Positions 46,001 through 61,000 of a stretch of DNA of 64,000 bases are shown here, one piece after another (within the stretch, counting starts at the first letter, position 1; every line of letters begins with the position of its first letter). A model generated the notes under the pieces. It saw only the letters and a list, made by a program, of their open reading frames with translations. It was not told where the DNA came from and did not search any database. The stretch is from Hemibagrus wyckioides (taxonomy: Eukaryota; Chordata; Actinopteri; Siluriformes; Bagridae): assembly GCF_019097595.1 (NCBI RefSeq), contig NC_080731.1, positions 11,192,571-11,256,570 on the forward strand, written 5' to 3'. The position numbers were made by a program, and so were the translations under genes.

Positions 46001-49000
46001 CCACAGATAAGACCCCTGTCTCCAGTGACCTGTCACCAGTCTCTGGGACATTGTTTTTTGCAGAAGGGCAATTGAGTGCCATCCTGCCATTGAACATCAC
46101 TCAGGATGATCTCCCTGAAGAAGCAGAGGCTTTCCTGCTCAGATTGATCCCTCGATCTGTGCAGGGTGGGGCTGAAGTTGATCAACCTATTGAGGTAATT
46201 GAGGTTGATCTTTAAGGTTTAAATGTTTGGGGTTCTTGTTAATGTCCAAATTTTGATGAAGGTAGTTTAGCAGAAAAACTGTTCTATGCATATGAATAGA
46301 CTAGGATGGATTGACCATTATGCATACAACAATATGAAAATGAGTTGTCACTTTTTCACTGTTTAGGTCAAACTGAGTGTGATGTTATGTTATTATACTG
46401 CATCTGTAACTGTCAGGAGCTTTCAAAAGAACTAAAATGACTGCACATGAGGGGTTTTCCATGGGGTTTACTTTGTGGTTCCCATCCCAGGGGGTTAAAT
46501 GTCTTAATTCTGGGAAGTTATACCACCTGGGAAGTCACCGCAAATCCTTTTACCACAGGAAGTCATGTCAGGCACATGGCTCTTTCCTGAACCCCTTTTC
46601 TGTGGTCTTTGAAGAGTAGACCCAGGATCCATTTCCCCATCAAGTTAATGTATCAGATGAGAACTTGAGTGGTGGAAAACTGTTTTTAGATCAGTGGAAA
46701 ACTTGTAATCATCTGGATCACACTTACTGGCTGCTGAGGGATGTGGTCTGAGAACCATATGCATCTGTCTGGCACAGTGACATCAGTGCAGTGTCGGGTG
46801 CATTAATAGTCACCTGTCTGCTCTTTTCATGTGGTCCGAATGGAAAAGAAACCTGCCAGACGAGTACAGAAAGCAACTGCGTGTGTTCTGTCCTTAACTT
46901 TATAACTGTTGTTCCCTGATTATGTGCGAAAGCAGTGGGTAGCACAAGTCGTTGTTTACTTTTAAGCCATTAAATTGCACTAGTGCATAAATGTGGTAGA
47001 TTACCCCCACTGATACAACACTGCTCTGCTGTGCATATGGCTGGCAGGAATTGACTCAGCAACATGGGAGGGCTGAATGTAAAGGGGCAGATTATAGCTT
47101 GTATACGTCAAGCAACCATAAATTTACAGTGAAAAATCACCCCAGCACAAGTCACTAAGCAAAATATTGAGAAAAGTCTCTCGCCTAGTTCTAAAGACGT
47201 CTGGATAAATGACTAAAGGGGTAATAAAGTGGTTTGTGAATGTATTTTTGGCTGTGGGGCCTAATGAAAGAGGGAGGCTTGCTAAGATTAGCACAAAGGT
47301 TTTATGCAGATGAACTTACATCAGATGTGTGTTAATGTGTGGTGGAGAGGAACTGCTCCAGCTCTGAAAAGTGCAAAAAAAGATTATATTATTGGTATAC
47401 CTGTTTATTCTTTTTTAAATAGCACTTTTTTGCTACTGTGCATTGAAGGAAGATCATCACCCTGTTTTCTGTCATCCCCAGATGGTCTTCTATATCCAGG
47501 ATAGTGATGATGTATACGGGCGATTTGGATTCCATCCACATGAGAGACAGAGTATTCAGAGCCAGCCTGAGAGCCGCTTTCTGTCCCTTAGCTTCCTTCG
47601 TGAAGCGGGCACTCTAGGGGAAGTGCGCTTAGCCTTTACAGCCCTCTACATCCCTGCTGGGACTCTGGATCCTGCGAGGGCTCAGGAAGGCGTGCTGAAT
47701 GGCACCAGTGCCAACAGTCTGCTGTTCAGTTCGGGTCAGTCAAGGGTTCAGCTCACTCTGCCTATCCGTAATGATGCCTTCTTGCAGAACGGAGCCCGAT
47801 TTCTCATACAGGTACTTTGAACAAACTTCCAGTGTGAACAAACATGGTTGAGTAGTTCCTTCTTGTTTTGCATGGCACTGGCTTTAAATGTTTATCTTTA
47901 TGGCCTCTGTTTATCTGTCCTGTCCTTTCTGGGTCTCCCAAGACTTGGGACAACCTCAAGTGCCTTAACAATTTATTGTTTTCAAGTACAAGAGTCTCTC
48001 GATGAGCTCGGCTGGTAATTAGCAATCTTGAGCCATGGTTATTTAAGTGTTTTGGCTTGTGGCCATAGGATTTGTATTGGTGCCCAAACAAATAACCCTT
48101 TCTCCAAGCAATGCTGAGAAATAAACACGACACAAAAACCTGGCACAGTAGGAACTAAACAAGAGCTCCTTCAAGGACATACACAATATACACATACTTA
48201 CACACATATACCCAGGGGTGCTGACTGACACCGAGGAGCAGCTAGTGGAAAAGTCTTCCTGTGCAATGTAAGATCCTGTTACTTGATGTGATGAACTCCG
48301 GACAAATACCAGTCTGATGTATTATAAAGCAATTCTCTTATATATATTGTCTATTGTGACACTGTCTCTGAACTGCCGTTGCATCAGTCACCTTTTGGCA
48401 GGAACAAATTAGTGCTAAGTCTATAATGAACTCAGAAACTACGCTGACCTATTAGTTCCTCAAGAGCTTTTGGTAGCTTTTGTAGAAAGGACATTAGCAA
48501 CAGTTATATTATTTACTGTCCAGAGTCACCCATATGAGAATGGGTTCCCTTCTGAGCCTGGTTCCTCTCAAGGTTTCTTCCTCGTATCATCTCAGGGAAT
48601 TTTTTCCTTGCCACCATTGCCTCAGCCTTGCTCATTAGGGATAAATAGCAATGTAACATTTATTTCTATGTTTCTTAACTTCTGTAAAGCTTCTTTGAGA
48701 CAATGTCCATTGTTAAAAATGCTATACAAATAAATTTTTGATTGAATTGAATTATTGTGTCTTTCTCAGCTGGACACTTTGCAGCTGGTGAACATCACTC
48801 CTCCTATTCCTTCAGTGAGTCCTCGCTTTGGAGGAGCTATCAACATCTCCCTGGTTATCACACCTGACATTGCTAATGGAGAGATCGGGTTCACCAGTAA
48901 CCAGACAGTGGTGGCAACAGAACCTGAGGAGTCAAACACTAGCATGGTATATCAGATTAAACTAGAGTTATATCAATAACATTTGTATATATCAGTTCAA

Positions 49001-52000
49001 GGCACATGGAGGCCATTATTAATTTCACATCATTCACAACATTGTAAGTCACAAGATTTACAAGCACCAAATATAAGAGCTCCTGTTCAGTACAGTTCTG
49101 ACTCTTCTGGCATAGAGTTTGACTGAAGTGAGACTGGAAAGCTTGTCAGTATTTTGATTACAGTGAAACTGCAATTCAACCCTTTCAGGTAGCAGAGTTT
49201 CCTGATCCTTTAATTTCAATCTTAAATCGATCAACGCATAGAAAATGTTTAGCTGGCAATTTTTTTATCAGTTTTCCTTCTTATGAAAAAGTTGCACTCA
49301 AGAGACCTACATGTTCTTCTCCTCCTCCCTCTAGATCATTCTTCCCTTGAGGCGAGATGGGACAGATGGGCAAGCTGTGGTCTTCTGGAGCATTCGACCA
49401 GTCGGAGAAAACCGAGCTGATGTTACCAAAAATGACCTTTCACCTTTCACCGGTTCAGTCACGTTTTTGTCAGGACAAAGTGACGCAAACATCTCCATCA
49501 CCGTCATGGCAGATAATGTTCCAGAGATCAACGAGACAGTCCTACTCACATTAGACAGGTATTGTGCACTTCTTACTTTTGTCCATTTAAGAAATAACCA
49601 CTGTTAACATTCATATTAATTTCCCATAACAGCATGTCTTCAAGAGTATTTTTACTTTTTATATAGTATGAATAATTTACCAGCAATTACATTCAAAGAA
49701 CAACTTTAATATAAACAACAGCCAAAATACAAATGAGTTCCTTTTATCACTCATCAGCTTATCACTTTTTATCAGCTAGAAGCAGTCACCAGCACAATCT
49801 CTTTCATCCTGAAACCTTTCCAGGGCTGATACCAGATGCTGAAATGCTGATACCGGAGACTTCTTCAGTAAATGTCTCCTTAAAGAAGGTTCACCAAATT
49901 AACAAACAATATTATAAGTCTTAGATTCTGAACAACAGCTATCATACAAGTGTCTGTAAATTATCTCTTACTATAGAAGCAATAATGTGTTAGAACAAGT
50001 GTATCATATAAACCTGTGATTTGCCTTGTGACCAAAAGCATTGTCAGATCTGCTGTTATAGGAATTTAATAGAAGCATCTTCTGACCAATCAGAATTGAG
50101 AATTTAACAGCACTATGGAATAGGTTTAGTTAGCTAACACTAAATCTGTGTGGTTTTGTGTTATTTATTAATTACAGCCTCACAGTTGACTAAAGTGAGG
50201 ACTGATTTCAGTCATTTTGGTGTTTTAGTTCTGCTACTTTATGTACAACGGTACTGTGTGTATCATCTAAGTATTGGAACTTTAATGCCAGTTACCTGAC
50301 AGAAATTTGAGATAAGAAAGAGATTCCCACAAAAAAAAGAAGTTGACAGCATTAAGACGTGTATGTGCGCCTCAATTCCTTGATTTTTTTTTTTTTTAAT
50401 GAAGACCCCTCTCGTATTAATGAGTTCTGACGGGAACGCCATCTCTCCTTGCCTCCCACTCTTCCTTTGCAGGGTAGAAACTGCACGCTTTGTAGTGTAC
50501 TTCGGGTAAGTGTACACTGAAGAGATTTTGCCCTTTTGTGTGCTGTGAATCAGCACTTTGTGTGATGGACCTCTTTAGACTATGCCTTAACTCTTCGATG
50601 GGTGAAGTCTCTTTCATTAGGGTGTGTGAAATGAAGAGAAAGGGTGTGTGCCTGTGTGCGTGCATGCAAATTGTGTGAATCAGTCAGGTCCAGACCATTG
50701 CTCTCTTTTCTCATTTAGCACCTAATTTACCCACTTCCTTTATGCTCTGCTGTAAAGCCATCAGTGTTTGTATGCATGCGGTGCATCCTGTGAATACGTT
50801 TGTTTGGAATGCTGCTCCCTGTCTAGTCTTTGTCTGCCATTTTACTAATTATCTGGAGCTTCGAGCGTTGGCGCAGCCCAAGCCAAGCTCAGTTAACACA
50901 CTGGCCCCCCTGCTGGGTGGATCTATGCTAGTACGCTGCTCCAAAACACGGCTAGTCAAAGCAGCCGCTACAGACACGACGCACAGATGGCCGTCTGCAA
51001 ACACACACTACTCTAATACCAATTTTCACACTACTTTTCTGTATCCCTATATGTAAATGTAAAACTCTGTGCTCTTCTATTGATAGGACAAATACCGAGA
51101 ACCAGATTCTGAAGCCAGGTTTCACCAGCCGGGAGATTGTCATACTGGAGAATGATGACCCTGGTGGAGTCTTTGAGTTTTCACCAGTGTCTAGAGGCCC
51201 CTGGTTTATCAACGTAAGAATAAAGTACGCTTGGTGGACCAGTCTCAGTTTGTTCCTTATACAAATGATAACACACTTCCTTTGTATCTGTACTCTCTGT
51301 AGGAGGGAGAGACGGTTGAGCTGAGAGTTATCAGACAGCAAGGCCAGTTGCTGAACCAGCTAGTGAGATATACAGTGACACCATCCGGAAATGAGGATTT
51401 TTATGGAGCCACAGGCATCCTCGAGTTCCAGCCTGGAGAGAGGGAGGTGGTAGTGGCATTAGTAGCCATACCTGATGGGCTCCCAGAGGTAGGAATCGTT
51501 GACTTTAAAATATTTGAGGAATATTTGGTGTTTCTGATCTAAGATGGTCAACAGTCACTCTGAGAATTCCTCCTCAGGGGGTAGGGGGCTGATAAGGATC
51601 CTATCATTGACAGAGCTTCTCCATTTTTTCTTATCAGTTGGACAAGATGTTCGCAGTGGTTCTGAGCAGTCACAGCACTCCAGCAAGTCGCCTGGGTAAC
51701 AACAGACAGGTCAACATCACTGTGCGCAAAAGTGATGACCCTTTTGGAGTCATCCAGTTCATACAACCACAACTACTTTTCTCCATCAATGAAAGCAAAG
51801 GAATGGATATTCATTCAGGTATCTTCCCGTATTTTTAGATCTTTAAAACAATTAGGAAAGATTAAATTAGTCCAAATGAAGTGCAGTCTGGTTTCCATAT
51901 ATTCCAGTCTTCCTTATATTGATGTCGAAATATATGGACAAATTTATAACAATTTTCTGTTACAGCATCCTACTCCATCGTGAGGGGAAGGGGCCGATTT

Positions 52001-55000
52001 GGGAACGTGTCGGTCCTCTGGCTTCTTGAGCCCACCTACTCAGGAGATATCACTCCAGTCCAAGGGGCAGTGGTCTTTACTGAAGGAGAGTATATGAAAA
52101 ACTTAACACTGTTCTCCAAGCCTGATGAGGTAAAAATATTGCAGCATCCCTTATTCATTAACTTCAGATGTATAATAATACTAGAGGTGTGCATGGGAAT
52201 TTTTTCTAATCCAACTCCCCAGTCAATTCCGACAGAATTCTGACCAATCCTGCCCTCTTCCACAGGCAATATATTTCTCAATATTTATATTTTTCTGTTT
52301 GCTTAAATATAACAAATGAGCAATTAAAACAATACCAACCCATGACCAGAAAAAAGCAGGTATTAAAAAGCCGTGAATGGGATGAATGGGAATTAGAGGT
52401 GTCCTAATGCACACCTCTGCATCATTCTCAAAAAATAACTGAGCATTTATTTTCTGTCAGGTGCCAGAAGATGTCGAAAAATTCACCATCACACTCATCA
52501 ATGCAACCGGAGGTGCTAGACTGGGAAATATTCTAAACGCATCTTTACAGATTAATAAGAATGATGATCCCATTTACTTTGCAGGTATTATTCTGGAGCT
52601 TTTTCGAGAAATTTGTTCTCACAAAGATTGTGTCCTGTAGATCATGTTGTTTTGTGCCTACTGTTTTAACCTAGAACCGGTCATACAGAGGGTGAGAGAA
52701 GGTGGGGTGGCAAATTTTACAATTCTGAGAGCTGGACTGGGCAATTTCGTAGCCACGGTCATGTACCGGTTTGAGTTTGGAGACTCATCACCAGGAGACT
52801 TTATCCCTTTAAGTAATGACTCGCTGTTGGTGTTTGGCTATGGGGAATGGATGAAGAACATATCAGTGGCTGTACAGGATGACAACATTCCAGAGACAGA
52901 TGAACCCTTTTATATTGTGCTCTTCAACGCTACAGGTGTGTTACATTCCCTGTGTTAAAGACCATGACAACAGTATTTTATTTATAGGTTGTATTTTGCT
53001 TTTGGCCAACCATGTCTCATTTTACAACTGACATAAACCTTCTTTCATAGAGCGTGTTTCCATCTTGCACTGTTTGGCTATGTGAGTGAACTGAATGTTG
53101 TAAAATAGCATTCAGAGGAGCAAATAATGCGCTTCATTTCCATCTCTTTCCTGTACAGCTAATTAATCCAGTGTATTTGACATTTGTTTCAATACACAGA
53201 GAGATCTGTTGATTAGGCCTGACCCTGAAAGCCTTCCCTAATCCATGTATTGTGTAACACACACACATACACACACTATAGCAGGGTGGAACGTTGTAGG
53301 ATGTTAATTACAGGCACTGAACTCTTTTTCTCTTTCTCTATACACGACAAAACCGACTCACTCAAGAGCTTTTATCTTTTTGTGGTTTTATTCCTGCTTC
53401 TAAAAGCTAGCCTTATTCTTAGAGAATAAGTAAAGATTACTACAAACTGCAGCAGCGCCTTTGTGCTGTCTTTATTGTGTAGGCTGTCTGTATGGTGTAT
53501 CGTTTGCTAATAATTATAACAAAGTCTTGTGTATTATTGTGCCGGTGGGACATTAACAATGCTTGGCTCTGGATCATATGTGTGATACTTTCAAATTGAA
53601 AACACTGCTTAAGAATAATATGAAAAGAATCAGGTACTAGACATTTATGATGTTGAGTATGAATTATTGGCTGAATGATTCGTCTGTTTTGTGTAATATT
53701 ATTGCTTTCTGCCATTTCAAACCAAGCTACATTACTGACTGGAGACCTGTACGTGACCTGCTGTTTTTTCTCCCTGCAGGAGATGCTGTGGTTTATGGAA
53801 AGGATACGGCCATCGTCATGATCGAAGCCAATGATGATGCCAACGGGATATTCTCTCTGGATGCCACTGAGAAGCCTGTGGAGGAAGGGAAGTCCAACAA
53901 CTTCTAGTGAGAAACTTTTTTTTTTTCCATAAACTCATACACACACACACACAACTAACTGGAGTTAATAGCATGTGCAAAATGAGGGCAATGAAATTCT
54001 GCAGCATTAAATCCAACCATCCTGTCTGTTCTCACTGTTATTATTTTCTCCAGTGTTATTAGGAATAGAGGGCATTTTGGCAACGTCACAGTCTTCTGGC
54101 AGCTGTTTGCCAATTACACCCCTCTTGAGCCGAGTCAGGAGTTTGTCAACACATCTGGATTTATAATCTTCACCACAGGAGAGAAAACTAAGCCGATAGT
54201 CCTGGAGGCCATCTCTGACAAAATCCCAGAGTTCAATGAGTTTTTTGAGCTGCGCTTAATGAACATCTCAGGTCAGCACCAATCAGCATTTGAATGTGTA
54301 TGTTTTGGAAAAACATGGTTAGTAATATATCTACATATTATTCAGTGGCATGATATTAAAGCAGTGTGTCAGTGAAGTCAGTAAAAAACTGTTCTTAGCA
54401 TATGTTATTGCTTCCTTTGTCATACTGTTTATACAGTCACAGTATTTCACTTCTTGTTCCACAGGTGGATATCCTGGTGAAGGCGGCAAACTAGCTATGA
54501 AAGACCTCAACGCTTCTGTCCTCATCCCTTTCAACGATGACCCTTTCGGGGTGTTTGCCATAGACAAGGACAACCTGGACCAAGAGGTAGCCGAAGACGT
54601 CCTATCTGTGGATGACACATCTTCAGTTACGTCCTTCACTATCCTCCGCCTGCAGGGAACTTTCGGAGATGTCCGCGTATCATGGGAGATCCTATCTGAA
54701 ACCTTCCCACAAGGTCTACCACCGATGCAGGACTTTATCTTGATGGCCACATTCCCTGAAGCTGTCAAGCTCCAACCCCATGCGAGGAGGCACCATTCTG
54801 GAACGGATGCCTTTTTCTTTTCTGGCATCCCTGGAAGTTATGGAAGCATTAGTCCTAAAACTCAGCCTGAAGATATTCCTCGCAAACTAGCTAATTTCAC
54901 ATTCTCAGCCTGGCTAATGCCCAGACCCAACACGGATGGGTTTATTGTTTCAAAGGGAAATGGCAATGGAACTATGTATTACGGTGTAAAAGTCCAGACA

Positions 55001-58000
55001 AACGAGTCTCATGTTAGTGTGATGCTTCATTACACAACCATAGGCTCTAACAGCACCCAAGTGGCAAGAGCCACAGCAATGAAATTCGTGGAAGATAATG
55101 TATGGGTTCATGTCATCATTGCAGTGGAAGACGGAATTATTGGGTTTTATTTGGATGGGAACCCAATGCCTGGAGGAATCAAGAGTCTCAAAGGAGAAGC
55201 CATTATGAATGGTGTGTAAACTGGGTCTGTTTTAAGGTTAGGATCTAGTACTAAACAATGTTCTATCCCATGGTGATTAGGACTCTTGTAGTGTTTCATT
55301 CGTCTTCATGCAATTTGCTCAAAATTGGCATGGAGCAGCAGCCGAAAAAGAGAATGATGTCTTTTTTTAGCATATCCAACATCTAAAGTCTTTCAACATA
55401 CGGTATTATTTCCAAACGTGTCCTTGGAATTTAACACCACCAATCAGTATTATTTTACTCCTCACCGCTTTATACTTTATTTTTGTGAGACATGTCTGCT
55501 AGTCAGTCATAACAAGTGTTGTTTAGCTTCTCCCAGTGCCTGTGGTCCACATCTGGCAAGAGTCTGTTGTTCAAATCTGGTGCTATTGTCTGAAATTTCA
55601 CAGTGCTTTTATGCTTGAGTGAGTATGCGAGTGCTACTGGACATTGTTAGACACTGATGAAAGCAGCTAGTGGTCATCCTGTCAAGTAATGGAAAACAAT
55701 GTGGCTTTTGTAATACAGTGAAGGTTCCTTTGGAGACTTTCTTGACATTTCATTTGCTAGTTTCAATCAAGTGGATAGACATGTAAAAAGCATATTTGAC
55801 ATTGTATTGGGTTAATAGCTTAATGAATGGTCTCAGGCTTTGTAGAAGTGTTTTGTTAGCGCTCGCTGAAGCATATTTCTTCAATTTGTACGATCACTGT
55901 GAAAGCCAAGAAATATCATATCTTACATTAATACCAGAGGCTGTTAGGCCAAGATTTAAGCCTTTCAATTTTACCTATATTTGTATCTATCTAATGCAAT
56001 CTAAGTGTGCCTTTGATTGCATTTTATACTATAAACTAAACCTGATACCACTAGTAATCCTACAGATGTGTCTTTCTTTGACTTGCTCCAGATGCAGCTC
56101 CTGTGAGAGTCGGCTCTGACCCTGACGGCCGCCAGCTCTTCACAGGTCTGCTGCAGGATGTGCGTCTCTACTCCGTACGTCTCAACCAATCAGAAATCCA
56201 CGAGCTTCATGGCCAGCCTGCGAAGACTGACTTCCGTAATGTGGCTGGATATTTAGAATACTGGCAGGGAGAAAAGCTCAAATCATTTGTCGTGGAAACA
56301 CGCGATGACCGGGAAGAAGAGGGAGAGGAGGTCTTTTACCTGCAGCTGGTGGCGGTTCACGGTGGAGCTCGGCTGCCCATGCCTCGTCCCACTGCCAGGA
56401 TCAGGATTATGAAGAGCGACAATGCCAACGGGCTGTTTGGCTTCACTGGAGCGTGTATTCCTGATGTAAGCATGCAGTGCATTACTGTACTCAAACAACC
56501 TTATTTACCATAATATTCATACACCAACATTTAATGTCTTGGAAAAACAATCTCTCCCTTATATATATTTTGTCTTTGCCTGACGTAACGACCGTCCCAC
56601 TGCGTCTTGTCTACAGTATCCATTCTTAGCATCCCAGAGAATTAGTTGATTAAATAGTCCTTGCTGGTTCGTCAGTGTTTGGTTTGGCTCCCTAGAAAGC
56701 ATGTAATGCGACCCCCCTGGTTGTGAGCGCATGTCCTCATGTATATTTGATTTGTCTTCACGCCTGGTTGGAAGGAGTTCACATTGGTCTCTTTAGATTG
56801 GACTCATGGCATCTCCGATGGCTGATTCGATTAACAGGACAGATGGCAGGCCTGGACAGCATTCCTTTACAAGGACTACTTCTCGCTTACTAACAGAAGC
56901 GACACTATGGCATGTGGCCTTCCGATGCTTTCAGTAACACAGACGCATAGCTACTTTCACAGCACTATTAGAACATTTTTTGGTGTACTTGAGCTACAGC
57001 CTACTCTACTTTGCATATTGCATCAGGATAGATTTTTGAAAAGACATGAGAGTAGGTTGAACTGGCACCAGAAAGCAATTAGAAGTTTTGTAGCATAATC
57101 AGCTAAGCCACAAGGACCGAGTATCTTGATTTGTGAATTCAAATAAAAGTATAACAGAAATATTGTCTAAAATCTTATGTAGATCTCTTCTGACAGACAG
57201 GTTCAACAATCCAGGTACAGATAATGTCGTCTTGAGGAGTTTTTTCTTATCATAGATATTCCTTAACACTGTCCTTGCTCATTATGGTTAAGCTGCTTCA
57301 TGAGCATGTCTATCAACAAAACCTTTTACAAATCATCTTGAATTGAATTGAATTAATGTTTCAAATAAACTGGAGTACTCAGGATACTGTCTAACTTTCT
57401 GTCTTATCTTATCATCAGATATCTGAGGAGGGCTCCACTGTTTCCTGCATAGTAGAACGCACACGTGGTGCTCTGGACTCTGTCTATGTAAACTACACTG
57501 TGACACAGCTCGATTCTCCTGCAAGGGCACCCAATGTCTCAGACTTTGCCAAACCCTCAGGCTCCATCTTCTTCCTCCCAGGCCAGCGCTCTGAGGTAAC
57601 ATGACTGATGTCAATTGTTCATTATTAATGAGCAGGGGATCTCCTGTTGGGGAAACGCTGCACTGAGCATGCTCCATGTCTGAAGCAGAGGTCAATGAGG
57701 TCTTACAAAGTTGTCGATGTCGTAGCATATAATTTAATGTTCATCAGTTTTGTGATTGATGTTGTATTTCAGCCAGGTTGTAAGCATTTAGCTCCATCTA
57801 GTGGGGAGTTGAGCTGAAAAAGCCTGTTCTTGTCATGGGTTCATTTGTAGTGGTAAAGTTACAGGATGCAGGGGTGTAAGACTACTATCTGTATCTGTGT
57901 TTGGATTTGCTTAGTGCTCCAGATATCTGTGTCGGTATTTAAAGCTGAAGTGGGCATGGTTTAAAGCACAAGGGGGTAAATATGAACCGGCACCTCTGGC

Positions 58001-61000
58001 CTGAAAGCCCTGAGCAAAAATGTAGCCTAATTTAAGCCAGTGTGACCATGACCACAGAGTTACAGAGGATCCGGTATGCATCCTGCAATTCCGTCCTGTT
58101 AATAAACATGTTCTCGATTGTAAAAACTCAAACTAAGTAAAAACTTTTTTGTTGCATCCCACGTTCTAGCCTCTGTTTCTGTTGAAAACACATTCAACAC
58201 TGTTTGAGCCAAATGATAGGATTAGCCGTGAAACTCTCAGACCTCACGTCACTCTTCTGGATATCACAGGTTCTGAACCTGCAGGTAATAGATGATGATC
58301 TTCCAGAGTTTGATGAGTATTTCCAAGTCAGACTGGTCTCAGCCCAATCAGGAGACGGGAAACCAGGTTCTACCCCAACCAGTGGAGCCAGCATCGATCC
58401 TGACAATGCCATCAATAACGTTACCATCAAGGCCAGTGACCATCCTTATGGTACGCATGTCTATACTTATATTTGCTATTATTTTTTTACATATTAGACT
58501 TTGTATGCATTTACTGGTCTGTCTGTCTTAGGTCTGCTGCAGTTCCAGACTACTCCTATCACTCAGGCAATGATCAGACCAGCTCTTGAGGAGGCCCGTA
58601 TAACTGTGCAAGAAGAAGCTGGTGTGGTCAGTCTACCAGTGGCCAGAGCGCAGGGCCTGCTGGGAAGAGTGTTAGTGGCCTATCGCACAACCCCAGTCAC
58701 TGCTATCGACTCAAGGGACTATGAGGTAATCGGCATGTGAGACGAAATTCAATTCACATGAAGTTGATTGATTTGTTGCTCTTTTTGTATGGGAAAGAAA
58801 CAGAAAACCTTACATTAATTTGTGTCTGTAAAAAAATTTTTTCTGGGGCAGAATGCAGAGGGGTTGCTGGATTTTTTGCCAGGTGAAAGACTCAAATATA
58901 TCAACATGACTATCATCGATAACTCAGTGCCAGAGCTGGACAAAGTCTTTAGAGTGGAACTGTACAACCCACAGGGAGGAGGTAAGAGACCTCACAACCC
59001 AAGCTTTCATTACACATCATCTATCACTCACATAATAGGACTGAATAGTTATAAGTCTCCTAGTCTTATTAATAGGATTTCTCTACATTCTTTGCATGAT
59101 TTAAAAAACTATTTGCTAATCTTCCATTTTCAGAGCTATCTCATGTGCTGCCCTGGTCATTTCCCATGAACTTTGCTGTTGTGCATATTCCATTCATGTT
59201 GTCTGAACATGATTATGGAAATTTGATCCTCTGTTCTTTGTGTGATTCCATTTACATTCTGTGTGAATCCTGTGTGCTTCTGGTTGCTGTGTGCTGATTA
59301 AGTGGACCTGTTCTTTGGAAGTGGGGACAGTGGAAGTGGAGAGAGTGACACTGATTTCTTCCTTCCACCCTTTCACTATCACCCGGGTAAGGTCCCTGTC
59401 TCTGTTTAATGTTCCTCTAAAATCTGAAATGAAATTTAGACCAACTCTGAGGGCTCTATTACAGTCATCATGGTACAAGTGCAAAAATATGACATACGTT
59501 TTCAAGACTTTAACCAAACGAACAATTTTCCAGCAAATTGTGCATGCACTGTCAAAAAAATACAGCCCTGATGTCAGAAATGTCTGATTTCATGCATTGA
59601 GAAGTAAACATAAACTTGAATACAATGAACACTGTTCTTTTGAGTGTTTAGAAGGGATTTTGTTTACTCAGTTTGTTCCCAGGTTGTGACCATGTTTATT
59701 GAAATCAACAGTGTTACAGTTGTCTTTTTCCAAATGTCTACCATTCATTCTTTTCAGTAAACCCTGCCTCAAAGTAAGCCATGTAACTGTATTTATGTGT
59801 TTTGACAAAAGCCCAGTTAGGGTTTATGCTAATTTGCTGTTTAGTGCATTTATGGTTTATTTTCTGGACAGTATCGAACAGCTTTCCTGCTCTTAGTTTG
59901 TAAATTCCAGATTATGAGCTGCAAATGTTTGGAGTCCTTGTCCACGTCGATGCCCAAATAAAACAATCTTTTTTGGACTTTGGGGTTTAGTGGCCTCCTG
60001 CGAGTCCAAGACTAGTGTCTGCTTCGCTATTTACATTGCACTAAGGCCAATGAGCACTCAGAGGAAAAAATGTGGGAAAAGCAAATATCCATTATATTGA
60101 GAGGATAGCAGCAGTGGTGAGTGGTTTATTGAAAATGTCAGGAGGTTCATTTTTCCCATAGGGCCTTGTTTCAAAACACATATATTGTGCTCTGTTTATC
60201 TTGGTGCCAATGGCTGGCATTGGGAAAGATACGTTCGGGTCTGATTTACTGAGCTGTCAATATTTATGTGAATAGTTGCACACACAACATTGTGCATTGT
60301 GCACAATTCCTAACATTTTTGGTACTGGTATGTGCTAGCTGTTCATTATTACTCTTAAACTAGTTCGATAGTCACTTTCCAGTTTGAAAGATTTATCTTG
60401 AATGGTAATAATATTGTTTTGGTTTTTTACCTTTAAAGCCAACTTGGGACTTGCATCGCACATCACTGTGACCATTTCTGCTTCCGACGAGGCTCATGGG
60501 GTCTTCCAGTTCAGCGATGATTCTATCTCAGTGAACGGAACTGAGCCAGAAGAAGGCCGGAGTAATGTAACGCTACGGGTCAGGCCTCCTTATGTTAAAA
60601 TAATCACACAACATTATAGAAAATCATTTTCAACCAGAGTTTGGTTTGTCCATAGCTCACAATACTAATATTAGACCTGTTTTCATTCCTTCTCAGGTTA
60701 TCCGTACTTTTGGCACTCTCTCCAATGTCACTTTATACTGGCAAGCAGATGCAGACTCAGAAGGAGAGCTTATCTATAGATCTGGCAGCTTGGACTTCAC
60801 CGTAGGACAAACCACTGGAAACGTTTTCCTACATATTTCCGAAGACGATATACCTGAACTGGATAAGAGTTTTAAAATCCGTCTGTTAAACGTTTCTCAT
60901 GGACGGCTTGGGAGCCAGACTGTTTCCACGCTGACTGTGCTGGCTAGTGATGATCCCTATGGGCTGTTCTTGTTCTCAGAACGTAGCAGGCCAATCAGAG

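Noticed and set aside
45645..46100. Minus-strand 151-codon frame
   Set aside because: Antisense across adgrv1 exons 6 and 7 and the intron between them.
54331..54828. Minus-strand 165-codon frame
   Set aside because: Antisense to adgrv1 exon 19, which is in frame with its neighbours and matches the family.
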